Source of the DNA: JBLHGN01 sp047616325
Lineage (GTDB): Bacteria; Pseudomonadota; Gammaproteobacteria; Pseudomonadales; Cellvibrionaceae
Assembly: GCA_047616325.1 (NCBI GenBank)
Contig: JBLHGN010000004.1
Span: 1-37,610 of the forward strand
DNA: 37,610 nucleotides
Direction: 5' to 3'
The notes beneath the pieces were generated by a model. It did no database searches. It was not told the DNA's origin and saw only the letters and a program-made list of their open reading frames with translations. Position numbers and translations under genes: made by a program. Shown here piece after piece: positions 19,901 through 27,890 of the stretch; within the stretch, counting starts at the first letter, position 1, and the number at the start of each line of letters is the position of its first letter.

Positions 19901-21007
19901 ATGGAGCTCAATACAGTAGAAGAAATTATCGACGATATTCGCCAAGGTCGCATGGTGATTCTTATGGACGACGAAGATCGAGAAAATGAGGGCGATTTAG
20001 TTATTGCGGCTCAGCAGGTACGCGCCGAAGACATTAATTTTATGGCGAAATACGCGCGCGGGCTCATCTGTTTAACGCTGTCGAATAAACGTTGTAAACA
20101 ATTGGGTTTGCCCTTGATGGTAAAAGAAAATCACGCGGCAAACTCCACCAATTTTACCGTTTCCATCGAGGCAGCTGAGGGCGTTACTACGGGAATTTCA
20201 GCCGCCGACCGCGCGCGCACAGTGCGGGCCGCAGTGAGCCCCGATGCCATCCCCAAAGATCTCGTTCAGCCCGGTCACATCTTCCCCCTAATGGCGCAGC
20301 AGGGCGGTGTGCTTACCCGTGCTGGCCACACTGAAGCCGGGTCCGATTTGGCAAGAATGGCGGGCTACGACCCCTCGGCAGTAATTGTAGAAATCATGAA
20401 CGATGACGGCACCATGGCGCGCAGGCCCGAGCTAGAAGTGTTTGCCAAGGCGCACGATTTAAAAATTGGCACCATCGCCGATCTTATTCACTATCGCACC
20501 CTAAACGAAAAAACAATTTCCTGTATAAATGAGCGCAAGGTGCAAACCCCCTATGGTGACTTTATGCTCAAAACCTATAAAAATTGCGCTCACCAGGAGT
20601 TGCACTTTGCCATGGTAAAAGGGTCGGTGGAAGGTGATGAACCAGTGCTTGTTCGCGTGCATGTGGGTAGCACGGCGCGCGACGTGTTGAGTGTGCAGCG
20701 AGCGGGTCAAGACGTGCCATCGTGGACCTTTCAGTCGGCCCTGCAGCGGGTTGCCGAAGAAGGGGCTGGTGTTGTTGTGTTAATTTGCCACAATGAAACT
20801 ACGGCAGAAATCGAAGAAAGCATCGATTGGCTGCATTCGGGCAAGCAAACTCGGCCCAAGCAAAACATTGCCTACAAGCAAATCGGCGCAGGCGCGCAGA
20901 TTTTACGAGACCTGGGCGTTACTAAAATGCGGCTGATGAGTGCGCCGTTTAAATATAGCGGTATATCTGGCTTCAATCTGGAAGTCACCGAATATCTCGA
21001 GAAATAA
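19901..21007 (+). CDS. ribB: DHBP synthase fused to a degenerate GTP cyclohydrolase II domain (RibBX-type)
   Basis: 368 residues. The N-terminal 200 residues are 3,4-dihydroxy-2-butanone-4-phosphate synthase, with DDEDRENEGDLV (about 23-34) and the AGHTEAGSDLARMAG active-site region; it turns ribulose 5-phosphate into DHBP. The C-terminal 165 residues align with GTP cyclohydrolase II, but the zinc-cysteine motif is replaced by GSTARDVLSVQRAGQDV with no cysteine, and the GRGIGL motif is gone. That half should be inactive. This matches the RibBX variant described in proteobacteria. Active GTP cyclohydrolase II is supplied by the separate ribA at 24331. GAAGAGG precedes the ATG. About 150 bp separates it from ribE, with no FMN riboswitch visible. 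It is often annotated ribBA. Confidence 0.95.
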   Translation: MELNTVEEIIDDIRQGRMVILMDDEDRENEGDLVIAAQQVRAEDINFMAKYARGLICLTLSNKRCKQLGLPLMVKENHAANSTNFTVSIEAAEGVTTGISAADRARTVRAAVSPDAIPKDLVQPGHIFPLMAQQGGVLTRAGHTEAGSDLARMAGYDPSAVIVEIMNDDGTMARRPELEVFAKAHDLKIGTIADLIHYRTLNEKTISCINERKVQTPYGDFMLKTYKNCAHQELHFAMVKGSVEGDEPVLVRVHVGSTARDVLSVQRAGQDVPSWTFQSALQRVAEEGAGVVVLICHNETTAEIEESIDWLHSGKQTRPKQNIAYKQIGAGAQILRDLGVTKMRLMSAPFKYSGISGFNLEVTEYLEK

Positions 21008-21034
21008 CTACATTAGGACAGGAGGGGAAAGACT

Positions 21035-21502
21035 ATGACAATAAAAGTAATTCAAGGTGATTTTAAATCTGTTATGGGGCGCTATGCGCTATTGGTTAGC
21101 CGCTGGAACAGCTTTGTAGTGGAGCATCTAAAAGACGGTGCCATCGATACCTTACGTAGGCAGGGTGTGAGCGACCAAAATATTGAAATTATCTATGCTC
21201 CGGGAGCATTCGAATTTCCACTGGCTGCACAAAAACTGGCGCAGTCAAAAAAGTACGACGCCATTATTGCACTTGGTGCCGTTATTCGCGGCGGCACGCC
21301 CCACTTCGAATACGTGGCCGGCGAGTGCACCAAAGGCTTGGCGCAAGTGTCCCTTAATCACGGCCTGCCAATATCCTTTGGCGTGTTAACGGTAGATTCC
21401 ATAGAACAAGCCATTGAACGATCTGGAACTAAGGCCGGTAATAAAGGCGCCGAAGCGGCCCATACAGCAATGGAAATGGTGTCTTTGCTCGGCAACATTT
21501 AA
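21035..21502 (+). CDS. ribH: 6,7-dimethyl-8-ribityllumazine synthase
   Basis: 155 residues, family length. Motifs: SRWNSFV near the N-terminus, YAPGAFEFPLAAQKL, and GAVIRGGTPHFEYV with the catalytic His. It condenses DHBP with the pyrimidine intermediate to give lumazine, which RibE uses; family members form 60-mer or pentameric shells. A very strong AGGAGGGG ribosome site lies upstream, and the gap after ribBA is 27 nt, so the two are co-transcribed. Confidence 0.97.
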   Translation: MTIKVIQGDFKSVMGRYALLVSRWNSFVVEHLKDGAIDTLRRQGVSDQNIEIIYAPGAFEFPLAAQKLAQSKKYDAIIALGAVIRGGTPHFEYVAGECTKGLAQVSLNHGLPISFGVLTVDSIEQAIERSGTKAGNKGAEAAHTAMEMVSLLGNI

Positions 21503-21560
21503 CAACTTTACTCGCGTGAATTCGCTTCACGCTAAGCTATCACCTACTAACTACTATGTA

Positions 21561-21584
21561 CTATTCGATGTGCTATTCGATGTG
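21561..21584. repeat. Perfect 12-bp direct repeat before nusB
   Basis: CTATTCGATGTG occurs twice back to back at 21561-21572 and 21573-21584, followed by CTA. It lies in the ribH-nusB gap 18 bp before the nusB start, so copy number would change leader length. Probably a recent duplication by slippage. Confidence 0.8.
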
Positions 21585-21601
21585 CTAAAGAGAAGAATTG
21601 A

Positions 21602-22057
21602 ATGAAAGTATCAGCTGCTACACGCAGTCGTGCCCGTCACTACGCTATGCAAGCTATTTACCAGTGGCAAATGACCGATAACGCCCTCAATATTATTGAA
21701 GCGGAATATCACACAGACAATGATATGTCGAAAGTAGACGTGGAGTATTTTCACGAATTATTTCATGGCGTTGCCCAGTATAGAGGTGATCTGGATGAAG
21801 CCTTTAAACCCTACCTCACCGGCATGACTATCGACAAGCTAGACCCTATAACACTGTCGCTGTTGCGGTTGTCCACTTTTGAATTTACCCATAGGGCCGA
21901 CGTGCCCTATAAAGTGGTTATCAACGAATCGCTCAACCTAGCTAAAAAATTTGGTGCTGAAGACAGTCATAAATTTATTAATGGCGTATTAGATAAAGTG
22001 GCCGTTAATTTACGCAGTGCCGAAGTTGGCGAATCTAGAAACTCATCAAAAAGATAA
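21602..22057 (+). CDS. nusB: Transcription antitermination factor NusB
   Basis: 151 residues, all helical. Hallmarks are the early basic RSRARHYAMQAIYQWQ and the C-terminal NESLNLAKKFGAEDSHKFINGVLDKV. It binds boxA RNA with NusE (S10) in rRNA antitermination. The ribH-nusB-thiL-pgpA order is classical for gammaproteobacteria. AGAGAAG precedes the ATG. Confidence 0.97.
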   Translation: MKVSAATRSRARHYAMQAIYQWQMTDNALNIIEAEYHTDNDMSKVDVEYFHELFHGVAQYRGDLDEAFKPYLTGMTIDKLDPITLSLLRLSTFEFTHRADVPYKVVINESLNLAKKFGAEDSHKFINGVLDKVAVNLRSAEVGESRNSSKR

Positions 22058-22105
22058 TGGCGATAAATACTGCAGCCGTATCGTCAATTGCAATGAAGCT
22101 ATCGT

Positions 22106-23059
22106 GTGAATGAATTTGAATTAATACAGCAATACTTTTCCCGTGCTAATTACTCATCCACCGTGTCGGTAGGCATTGGCGATGATTGTGCCGTGGTGTC
22201 GATACCCGAACACGCTGAATTGGCCCTCTCTGTAGATACTCTGTTGCCTGGGGTACATTTTTTCCCTGAAGCCGCACCCGCGCTAATTGCAGAGCGCGCA
22301 CTGAGTGTATGTTTAAGTGATCTGGCCGCCATGGGTGCAGAGCCGCTTTGGTTTACTTTGGCGCTTACGCTACCGGAAGCAGATGAGGCTTGGTTGAGTG
22401 GTTTTAGTGAAGGGCTATTTCTGGCAGCCAAGCGCTATCATTGTGAATTAATTGGCGGCAATACTAGCAAGGGCCCTTTATCGATTTCCATCCAAGTGCA
22501 GGGCGCCGTGCCGAAGGACGGGGCCATAGTGCGTAGTGGCGCGCGGGTTGGCGATTTGGTTTGTGTAAGCGGCCCTCTGGGTGACGGTGCGGCGGCGCTC
22601 GCAATGCTCAAAGGTGAGTTGGACGTGGATGCCGTGGCTTATAGCTATTTTAACGACGCCTACTATCGACCTCAGCCGCAGTTGAACTTGGGGCAAAAAC
22701 TACGGGGTCTTGCCAGCGCAGCCATTGATATATCCGACGGTTTTCTGGCCGATCTGGGGCATATATGCAAGGCTAGCGGTGTTGGCGCGCACATCAATGT
22801 TGAAAGCTTACCACTTTCAAGCGCACTGGTGGCCGATAGTAATAGTGAACAGTGGCAGCAGTGGGCGCTCACGGGGGGCGACGATTACCAGCTGTGTTTT
22901 ACCGTGGCCGAAGACAAAGCCGAACGCTTACATCAGTTAATTGAAGCCAACCAATTCACTGTTTCTGTGATTGGTCATATTGTTGAAGGGGCGGGGGTTG
23001 AATGTAAGCAATTCGGCCAGCCCATAATTATCGTCAGCAATGGCTACACTCATTTTTAA
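22106..23059 (+). CDS. thiL: Thiamine-monophosphate kinase
   Basis: 317 residues, family length. Start GTG 22106 gives the usual MNEFELIQQYF. Motifs: VGIGDDCAVV, SVDTLLPGVHF, CLSDLAAMGAEP, ELIGGNTSKGP, AIDISDGFLADLGH and GGDDYQLCFT; the Asp clusters bind Mg-ATP. It phosphorylates thiamine monophosphate to the active pyrophosphate. It lies 48 nt after nusB and 18 nt before pgpA. Confidence 0.97.
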   Translation: MNEFELIQQYFSRANYSSTVSVGIGDDCAVVSIPEHAELALSVDTLLPGVHFFPEAAPALIAERALSVCLSDLAAMGAEPLWFTLALTLPEADEAWLSGFSEGLFLAAKRYHCELIGGNTSKGPLSISIQVQGAVPKDGAIVRSGARVGDLVCVSGPLGDGAAALAMLKGELDVDAVAYSYFNDAYYRPQPQLNLGQKLRGLASAAIDISDGFLADLGHICKASGVGAHINVESLPLSSALVADSNSEQWQQWALTGGDDYQLCFTVAEDKAERLHQLIEANQFTVSVIGHIVEGAGVECKQFGQPIIIVSNGYTHF

Positions 23060-23077
23060 GTAGAGATAATAGTTTTT

Positions 23078-23584
23078 GTGAAAAGACCCATAGCTATTGA
23101 TAACACCGCGCAAATATTTACTTCACCACAAATGTTCTTGGCCTTTGGTTTCGGCTCCGGTTTGTCTCCGATTGTGCCGGGCACAGTGGGCACCCTTGCA
23201 TCGGTGCCTCTGTATTGGCTGTTGGTGCATCTACCTTTCTGGGGTTACCCCTGGTTGGGATATTTCCTGGTGGTATTGGCGGCGGCTATTATTGGGGTGT
23301 ATTTATGTGATTACACCTCTAAAAAATTAAAGGTGCACGATCACTCGGGGATTGTCTGGGATGAGTTTGTCGGCTTCTGGATTACTATGTTCATGGTGCC
23401 ATTTAGTTGGCAATGGGTGTTGTTAGGTTTTGTCTTGTTTCGTTTTTTCGACATGCTTAAACCCTGGCCCATTTCCTGGCTGGATAAAAAAGTACACGGC
23501 GGGTTCGGCATTATGATAGACGACGTGTTGGCAGGGATTGCGGCCTGGTGCTGTTTGCAGGGCGTTATGCTATTCCTTAAATGA
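23078..23584 (+). CDS. pgpA: Phosphatidylglycerophosphatase A
   Basis: 168 residues. Motifs: FGSGLSPIVPGTVGTLASVP, the conserved WDEFVGFWITM with acidic residues, and FRFFDMLKPWPI. Several hydrophobic helices place it in the inner membrane, where it dephosphorylates phosphatidylglycerophosphate to phosphatidylglycerol. The start is GTG 23078. Its last bases lie 29 nt before the next start. Confidence 0.95.
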   Translation: MKRPIAIDNTAQIFTSPQMFLAFGFGSGLSPIVPGTVGTLASVPLYWLLVHLPFWGYPWLGYFLVVLAAAIIGVYLCDYTSKKLKVHDHSGIVWDEFVGFWITMFMVPFSWQWVLLGFVLFRFFDMLKPWPISWLDKKVHGGFGIMIDDVLAGIAAWCCLQGVMLFLK

Positions 23585-23613
23585 GCGTCTGTACTAAATG
23601 GGAGGTAAATGTA

Positions 23614-24294
23614 ATGAGTAAAATTAAACGTGGCCTAAGTATTGGCCTATTTGTTTTGTGCTCATGTGTTCTCCCTGTATTTGCTGAAGAATCGAGCGAC
23701 GCCGACGGTGGCGAGCTGCAGATAGACGTGCAAGGCTTGATGAAAAACATGGTCGTACTGAATGTCAACGGGGTGCACAGAATTTTAAAAGTGGGCAGTA
23801 CCTCGCCCGAGGGCATTACCTTGATCAGTTCTGATATTAAACAGGCGAAAATAAAGTTAGACGGTAAAGTTATTACACTCGGTCTTTCCACAAAAATTGG
23901 TGCGAATTACAAAACACCAGAAAGAGAAATCACTCGTGTTGCGCGGGGTGTTGGTGGTCATTATTTTGCCCATGGTAAAATTAACAAACACAGTGCCCAA
24001 TTTTTAGTAGACACCGGGGCAACATCGGTGGCAATGAACTCACTTTACGCACAGGCTTTGGGTATTGATTATTCGAAGAGTACCCCCTTAAGCATTAATA
24101 CCGCCAGTGGCATAACCCCAGGCTACAAGGTAATGCTAAGCAGTGTCTCCGTGGGCAGCGTTACAGTTAACAATGTTGAGGCTGTGGTGGTGGAAGGTTC
24201 ATTTCCTACAGAAATATTATTGGGCAACAGTTTTTTAAGCCGAGTAGAAATGAATGTGGATGAAGGTGTACTTGTACTGCAATCCAAATATTAA
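23614..24294 (+). CDS. Secreted retropepsin-like aspartic protease (clan AA)
   Basis: 226 residues. ATG 23614 is preceded by GGGAGG at good spacing and starts a signal peptide ending VFA; the in-frame ATG 23581 is rejected. The domain at about 110-225 has the single catalytic triad LVDTGATS (Asp133), then the flap-region NTASGITPGY and the hydrophobic-Gly block LLGNSFLSR, as in single-domain, dimeric TIGR02281-type retropepsin-like enzymes. The N-terminal region (about 30-105) is a small unassigned module. It is probably periplasmic. Its place between pgpA and ribA is not explained by function; co-transcription is likely, as gaps are 29 and 36 nt. Confidence 0.88.
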   Translation: MSKIKRGLSIGLFVLCSCVLPVFAEESSDADGGELQIDVQGLMKNMVVLNVNGVHRILKVGSTSPEGITLISSDIKQAKIKLDGKVITLGLSTKIGANYKTPEREITRVARGVGGHYFAHGKINKHSAQFLVDTGATSVAMNSLYAQALGIDYSKSTPLSINTASGITPGYKVMLSSVSVGSVTVNNVEAVVVEGSFPTEILLGNSFLSRVEMNVDEGVLVLQSKY

Positions 24295-24330
24295 TTATCA
24301 GTGCACTGCGGTGCATGTTGAGGAAATAGC

Positions 24331-24933
24331 GTGACGGTAGAATACGTCCAATCATCCAAATTACCCACGGCCATGGGTATGTTTAAAATGCATGGCTTTA
24401 TCGATACGGAAAATGAGAAAGAGCACATTATTCTGTCGATGGGAGATTTGACCGGCGAAGAGCCGGTCTTAGTGCGAATACATTCTGAGTGCCTAACGGG
24501 CGACGCCCTCTTTAGTATGCGCTGTGACTGCGGTGCGCAATTACAGGCGGCCATGCATAAAATTGCTATCGAAGGGCGCGGAGCAATATTTTATTTGCGT
24601 CAAGAGGGACGTGGTATTGGATTAATCAATAAGATTCGCGCTTACCATTTACAAGACCAGGGCGCCGATACCGTCGAAGCCAATGAACAGTTGGGTTTTG
24701 GTGCCGATATGCGCGACTACTCGATACTTAAACCCATGTTTGACAGCGTGGGCATTAAAAAAGTTAAATTAATGACTAACAATCCGCGCAAAATTACCGC
24801 TTTAAAAGACTTGGGTATCGAGGTAGTAGAGCGGCTGCCCCACGAAACCGGTCGCAATCCTCACAATGCTCACTATCTTGAAACAAAAAAGGGTAAGCTT
24901 GGCCATATGTTTAATGGCGAGGAATTGGAATAA
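24331..24933 (+). CDS. ribA: GTP cyclohydrolase II
   Basis: 200 residues, start GTG 24331. The zinc site is intact: Cys54, Cys65 and Cys67 in SECLTGDALFSMRCDCG, the same numbering as E. coli RibA. EGRGIGLINKIRAY supplies the GTP-binding/catalytic region, and TNNPRKI lies near the C-terminus. It opens GTP to the first riboflavin intermediate. Since the RibBA C-terminal half has lost these residues, this is the working enzyme of the window. It ends the rib-associated string before the B12 region. Confidence 0.97.
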   Translation: MTVEYVQSSKLPTAMGMFKMHGFIDTENEKEHIILSMGDLTGEEPVLVRIHSECLTGDALFSMRCDCGAQLQAAMHKIAIEGRGAIFYLRQEGRGIGLINKIRAYHLQDQGADTVEANEQLGFGADMRDYSILKPMFDSVGIKKVKLMTNNPRKITALKDLGIEVVERLPHETGRNPHNAHYLETKKGKLGHMFNGEELE

Positions 24934-25024
24934 ATTTGTTTTTTCTTGATAAAAACATAATGTCGGAAAGTCATATTTATAAGACATTGTTTGACAATAT
25001 TTTGTTTCCCCTCAAACCTTCGCG

Positions 25025-25053
25025 TTGACATTGCAACCCTATAACACTAAAGT
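25025..25053 (+). promoter_or_regulatory. Sigma-70 promoter of the btu unit
   Basis: A perfect TTGACA (25025-25030) is followed after 17 bp by TAAAGT (25048-25053). The predicted start near 25060 is just before the cobalamin riboswitch, which supports the call. Confidence 0.65.
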
Positions 25054-25057
25054 CCCC

Positions 25058-25200
25058 GCTGCTTTAGGTGCTCGCTGAAGTAAATATAGCGAGTTAAATG
25101 GGAAGTTGGTGTAATTCCAACGCTGCCCCCGCAACGGTAAGTGACCACGGTCTCAAGCCCGACACCAGCCCTTAGCAACTACTTAATGGAGCGGAGGGCT
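25058..25200 (+). ncRNA. Cobalamin (B12) riboswitch
   Basis: The conserved core is present in order: TTAGGTGCTCGC near 25064, GGGAAGTTGGTG with ATTCCAACGCTG forming the P4-P5 area (25100-25123), the B12-box-type string GCCCCCGCAACGGT (25125-25138), and AAGCCCGACACC (25155-25166). A closing stem AGCCCT (25168-25173)/AGGGCT (25195-25200) follows. It lies 119 nt upstream of btuB, the classical target. Adenosylcobalamin binding is expected to switch expression off. The boundaries are approximate. Confidence 0.92.
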
Positions 25201-25231
25201 ACCATACCAAGCAGATCTATGTGGTTTTTTT
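25201..25231 (+). terminator. Possible riboswitch-linked attenuator
   Basis: ACCATA (25201-25206) can pair with TATG-less strand 25220-25225 (TGTGGT, one T-G wobble) just before seven T residues (25225-25231). The stem is short and the loop is 13 nt, so it may be only part of a larger fold. Its place directly after the riboswitch fits transcription attenuation. Confidence 0.35.
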
Positions 25232-25318
25232 GCCGCTATATGGCTAGTGAAATTACTGGCGATCTTCTTTGCGATGCCTCCCTCAATTGCTAATATTTAC
25301 CAGCTATTGGGGCTATAA

Positions 25319-27172
25319 ATGAAACACTTATTGTTACTTCCTATTTTTACTCTTGTGGCAGCCACAAGTTATTCTAAACACCTGCGCGCTGAAAAAAAAC
25401 TCGAAGAAGTTGTTGTGACTTCCTCGCGCACGGCAACGCCATTGCGCGAGGTGGGCGTGTCGGTGACCGTAGTGGAGCTTGAAGAAATACAGCTGCGCGG
25501 TTATTCATCGCTTGTGGATGTGCTGCGTTCACAGCCTGGAATTACGGCGTCTAATGCCGGTGGGCCAGGCAAGGTCAGCACCGTGCGCATTCGCGGCGAA
25601 GAGGGTTTTCGAACGCTGGTGATGATAGATGGTGTGTCCGTTTCCGACCCCACCTCGCCACAGGTCGGCCCGCAATTGCAGCACATGAGTGCGTCGAGCG
25701 ATATTGAAAAAGTCGAAATTTTGCGTGGCCCGCAAGGGTTTATTTATGGCGCCGACGCCGGCGGTGTGGTGAATATTTTTACCCGCACACCTGAACGCGG
25801 TATCGAAGCTCAAACATCGGTTGTATTCGGCCGTTATGACTCGTCGCTCGTCAATGCTTTTGTCGCGGCAGGCTCCACCGTTGGCGATGCAAGCTTATCT
25901 GTTAACAAGCAAAAAACAGATGGTTTCAACGCCAACACCAACGATCAAACTGAAGATCGGGATGGTTATGACAACACCACACTACATAGCAAATTTGGCT
26001 GGAATATTAGCGAAAAACTCAAGGCTCGCTTAATAGTAAGAGATGTTGATGCAGAGAGCGAATACGACGCCTGTGGTTTTTTTGACCCAGAAGATAACTG
26101 CCTAGAAAAATTTAAGCAAACCACTGCGCGGCTGTCAGCCGATTATAAAGGCAGTACATTTTCTCATACGCTAGGATTCGCGAACACGGATATCGATAGA
26201 GAAAATTTTGCCGGAGATTTGCCCTCGTTTGCCTTTGCGGGGAACACAACAAAAGCGGACTATGTCGGCAGTGTGGCCATTGCATCAGACGTGCGCCTGG
26301 TAATGGGTGCGGATGCTGGAACTGAACACGTTGATGTTGAAGGTGGCGATGACCTTGAACGCGATCAGTCAGCACTATTTGCCGAGCTGCGCACAGAGTT
26401 GCTCGACTCGTTTTATATTAATGGCGGCATTCGCGCCGACGATAACGAGGATTTTGGTACACACACTAGCGTACGTTTAACGGCGGCTTTTGTGCAGGCG
26501 CTTGGCGCTTTATCGAACGTCAAATATCGAGCCAGTGTCGGCAATGGCTTTCGTGCCCCGAGTCTGTACGAACTTGCGTATAATGCCAATTGGGCATTTG
26601 GTGATGCAGCACAAACAGATCTTAGCGAAGAGAACAGCGAGGGCTTTGATGTGGGGGTTGATTATTATTCCGCAGCGGGTATCACCTTGGAGCTGACCTA
26701 TTTCAATCAAACAATCGAAGACGAAATCTATTTTGATCTCGTTGACTTTTCCGGGTATTTGCAAGACCTCGGTAGCAGCAGTTCTAAAGGATTTGAGTTT
26801 GGCCTTGAATACCCTGTCACGGCATGGCTCGCTTTGCAGGGCAATATTATGTTCAATAAAACCAAAACTTCCGAAGGTTTACAACGCATCAGTCGACCAG
26901 AAAAATCTGGTAGTGCCGGAGCTAAATTTACGCTGTTGTCCGACAAACTTTCACTCTTGGCCAGTCTGCGCTTTGCGCGCGATGCGGTTGGCACTGTGCG
27001 AGAAACTCTTGACGACTATGAAGTGCTCGACATAAGTGCAAGCTACAGAGTAAATAAAACAGTCGAATTTTTTGGTCGTATAGAGAATGCCACCGATGAA
27101 GACTATCAAGAAATCACCGGTTTTAATACTTCTGACCGGGCCGCCTACGCTGGGGCACGGTTAAAATTCTAG
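25319..27172 (+). CDS. btuB: TonB-dependent vitamin B12 receptor
   Basis: 617 residues. A signal peptide is followed by a TonB box EEVVVTSSR (about 29-37). The plug domain includes VDVLRSQPGI, VRIRGEEGFRTLVMIDGV and VEILRGPQGFIYGADAGGVVNI. The 22-stranded barrel ends in ARLKF with terminal Phe. The length equals that of E. coli BtuB (about 594-614). The receptor moves corrinoids across the outer membrane using TonB energy. The riboswitch upstream and cobO-btuCDF downstream make cobalamin the cargo with good confidence. Confidence 0.94.
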   Translation: MKHLLLLPIFTLVAATSYSKHLRAEKKLEEVVVTSSRTATPLREVGVSVTVVELEEIQLRGYSSLVDVLRSQPGITASNAGGPGKVSTVRIRGEEGFRTLVMIDGVSVSDPTSPQVGPQLQHMSASSDIEKVEILRGPQGFIYGADAGGVVNIFTRTPERGIEAQTSVVFGRYDSSLVNAFVAAGSTVGDASLSVNKQKTDGFNANTNDQTEDRDGYDNTTLHSKFGWNISEKLKARLIVRDVDAESEYDACGFFDPEDNCLEKFKQTTARLSADYKGSTFSHTLGFANTDIDRENFAGDLPSFAFAGNTTKADYVGSVAIASDVRLVMGADAGTEHVDVEGGDDLERDQSALFAELRTELLDSFYINGGIRADDNEDFGTHTSVRLTAAFVQALGALSNVKYRASVGNGFRAPSLYELAYNANWAFGDAAQTDLSEENSEGFDVGVDYYSAAGITLELTYFNQTIEDEIYFDLVDFSGYLQDLGSSSSKGFEFGLEYPVTAWLALQGNIMFNKTKTSEGLQRISRPEKSGSAGAKFTLLSDKLSLLASLRFARDAVGTVRETLDDYEVLDISASYRVNKTVEFFGRIENATDEDYQEITGFNTSDRAAYAGARLKF

Positions 27173-27242
27173 TTGAGAAAAAATGGGGTGCAGTTACTCG
27201 CCGAGAAGCCCTAAAGAGAAACTCTGAAGAGAAAAAGCGCTA

Positions 27243-27854
27243 ATGCAAAATAAAGCTGACAAAGATAGCAAACACAAAGCCGCCATGGAAAAGCAAAAGA
27301 CGCAAGTGGATGCCAGCTTAGAAGGCGCCAGTGAGGAGCGCGGTGTGGCTGTTCTGCTCACTGGAAATGGCAAGGGCAAGTCCAGTTCGGCCTTTGGTAT
27401 GGTGATGCGTGCGCTTGGTTATCAGCAGAAAGTGGGGGTCATTCAATTTATTAAAGGGCAAATACTTTCCGGTGAAGAAATCTATGTAAGGGAGCACTGT
27501 CCCTCCGTCGAATTTCACCAAATGGGCACGGGCTTTACCTGGGATACCCAAGATCGCAGTGGAGATATGGCCGCGGCCGAACGCACTTGGGCATTGGCAG
27601 AGCCTATGTTGAAAAATCCGGATTTCGACGTGGTTGTATTGGACGAATTAACCTATATGCTGGCCTACAACTACCTCGACGAAGCGTGTGTAATAAATGC
27701 CATAGTCAATCGACCTGCACAGCAAAGTGTGGTTGTCACTGGGCGCGGTGGCGGCTCAGCCTTGAGGGCCGTGATGGACACCGTGTCGGAAATCAAAGAT
27801 GTTAAACATGCATTTGCCGCGGGCATTAAAGCGCGCAAAGGTGTGGACTATTAA
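27243..27854 (+). CDS. cobO: Cob(I)yrinic acid a,c-diamide adenosyltransferase
   Basis: 203 residues (E. coli BtuR 196). A charged N-terminal tail is followed by P-loop TGNGKGKSSSAFGM (about 40-53), then VGVIQFIKG, the DVVVLDELTYML Walker-B-like stretch and VVVTGRGG. It transfers the adenosyl group from ATP to cob(I)alamin or its precursors. Also known as btuR or cobA. It sits 70 nt after btuB and converts imported corrinoid to the coenzyme, which is also the usual riboswitch ligand. Confidence 0.95.
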   Translation: MQNKADKDSKHKAAMEKQKTQVDASLEGASEERGVAVLLTGNGKGKSSSAFGMVMRALGYQQKVGVIQFIKGQILSGEEIYVREHCPSVEFHQMGTGFTWDTQDRSGDMAAAERTWALAEPMLKNPDFDVVVLDELTYMLAYNYLDEACVINAIVNRPAQQSVVVTGRGGGSALRAVMDTVSEIKDVKHAFAAGIKARKGVDY

Positions 27855-27890
27855 AGTGTCGATACCTCCTCAATTCGTGTGTGAGTTGTA

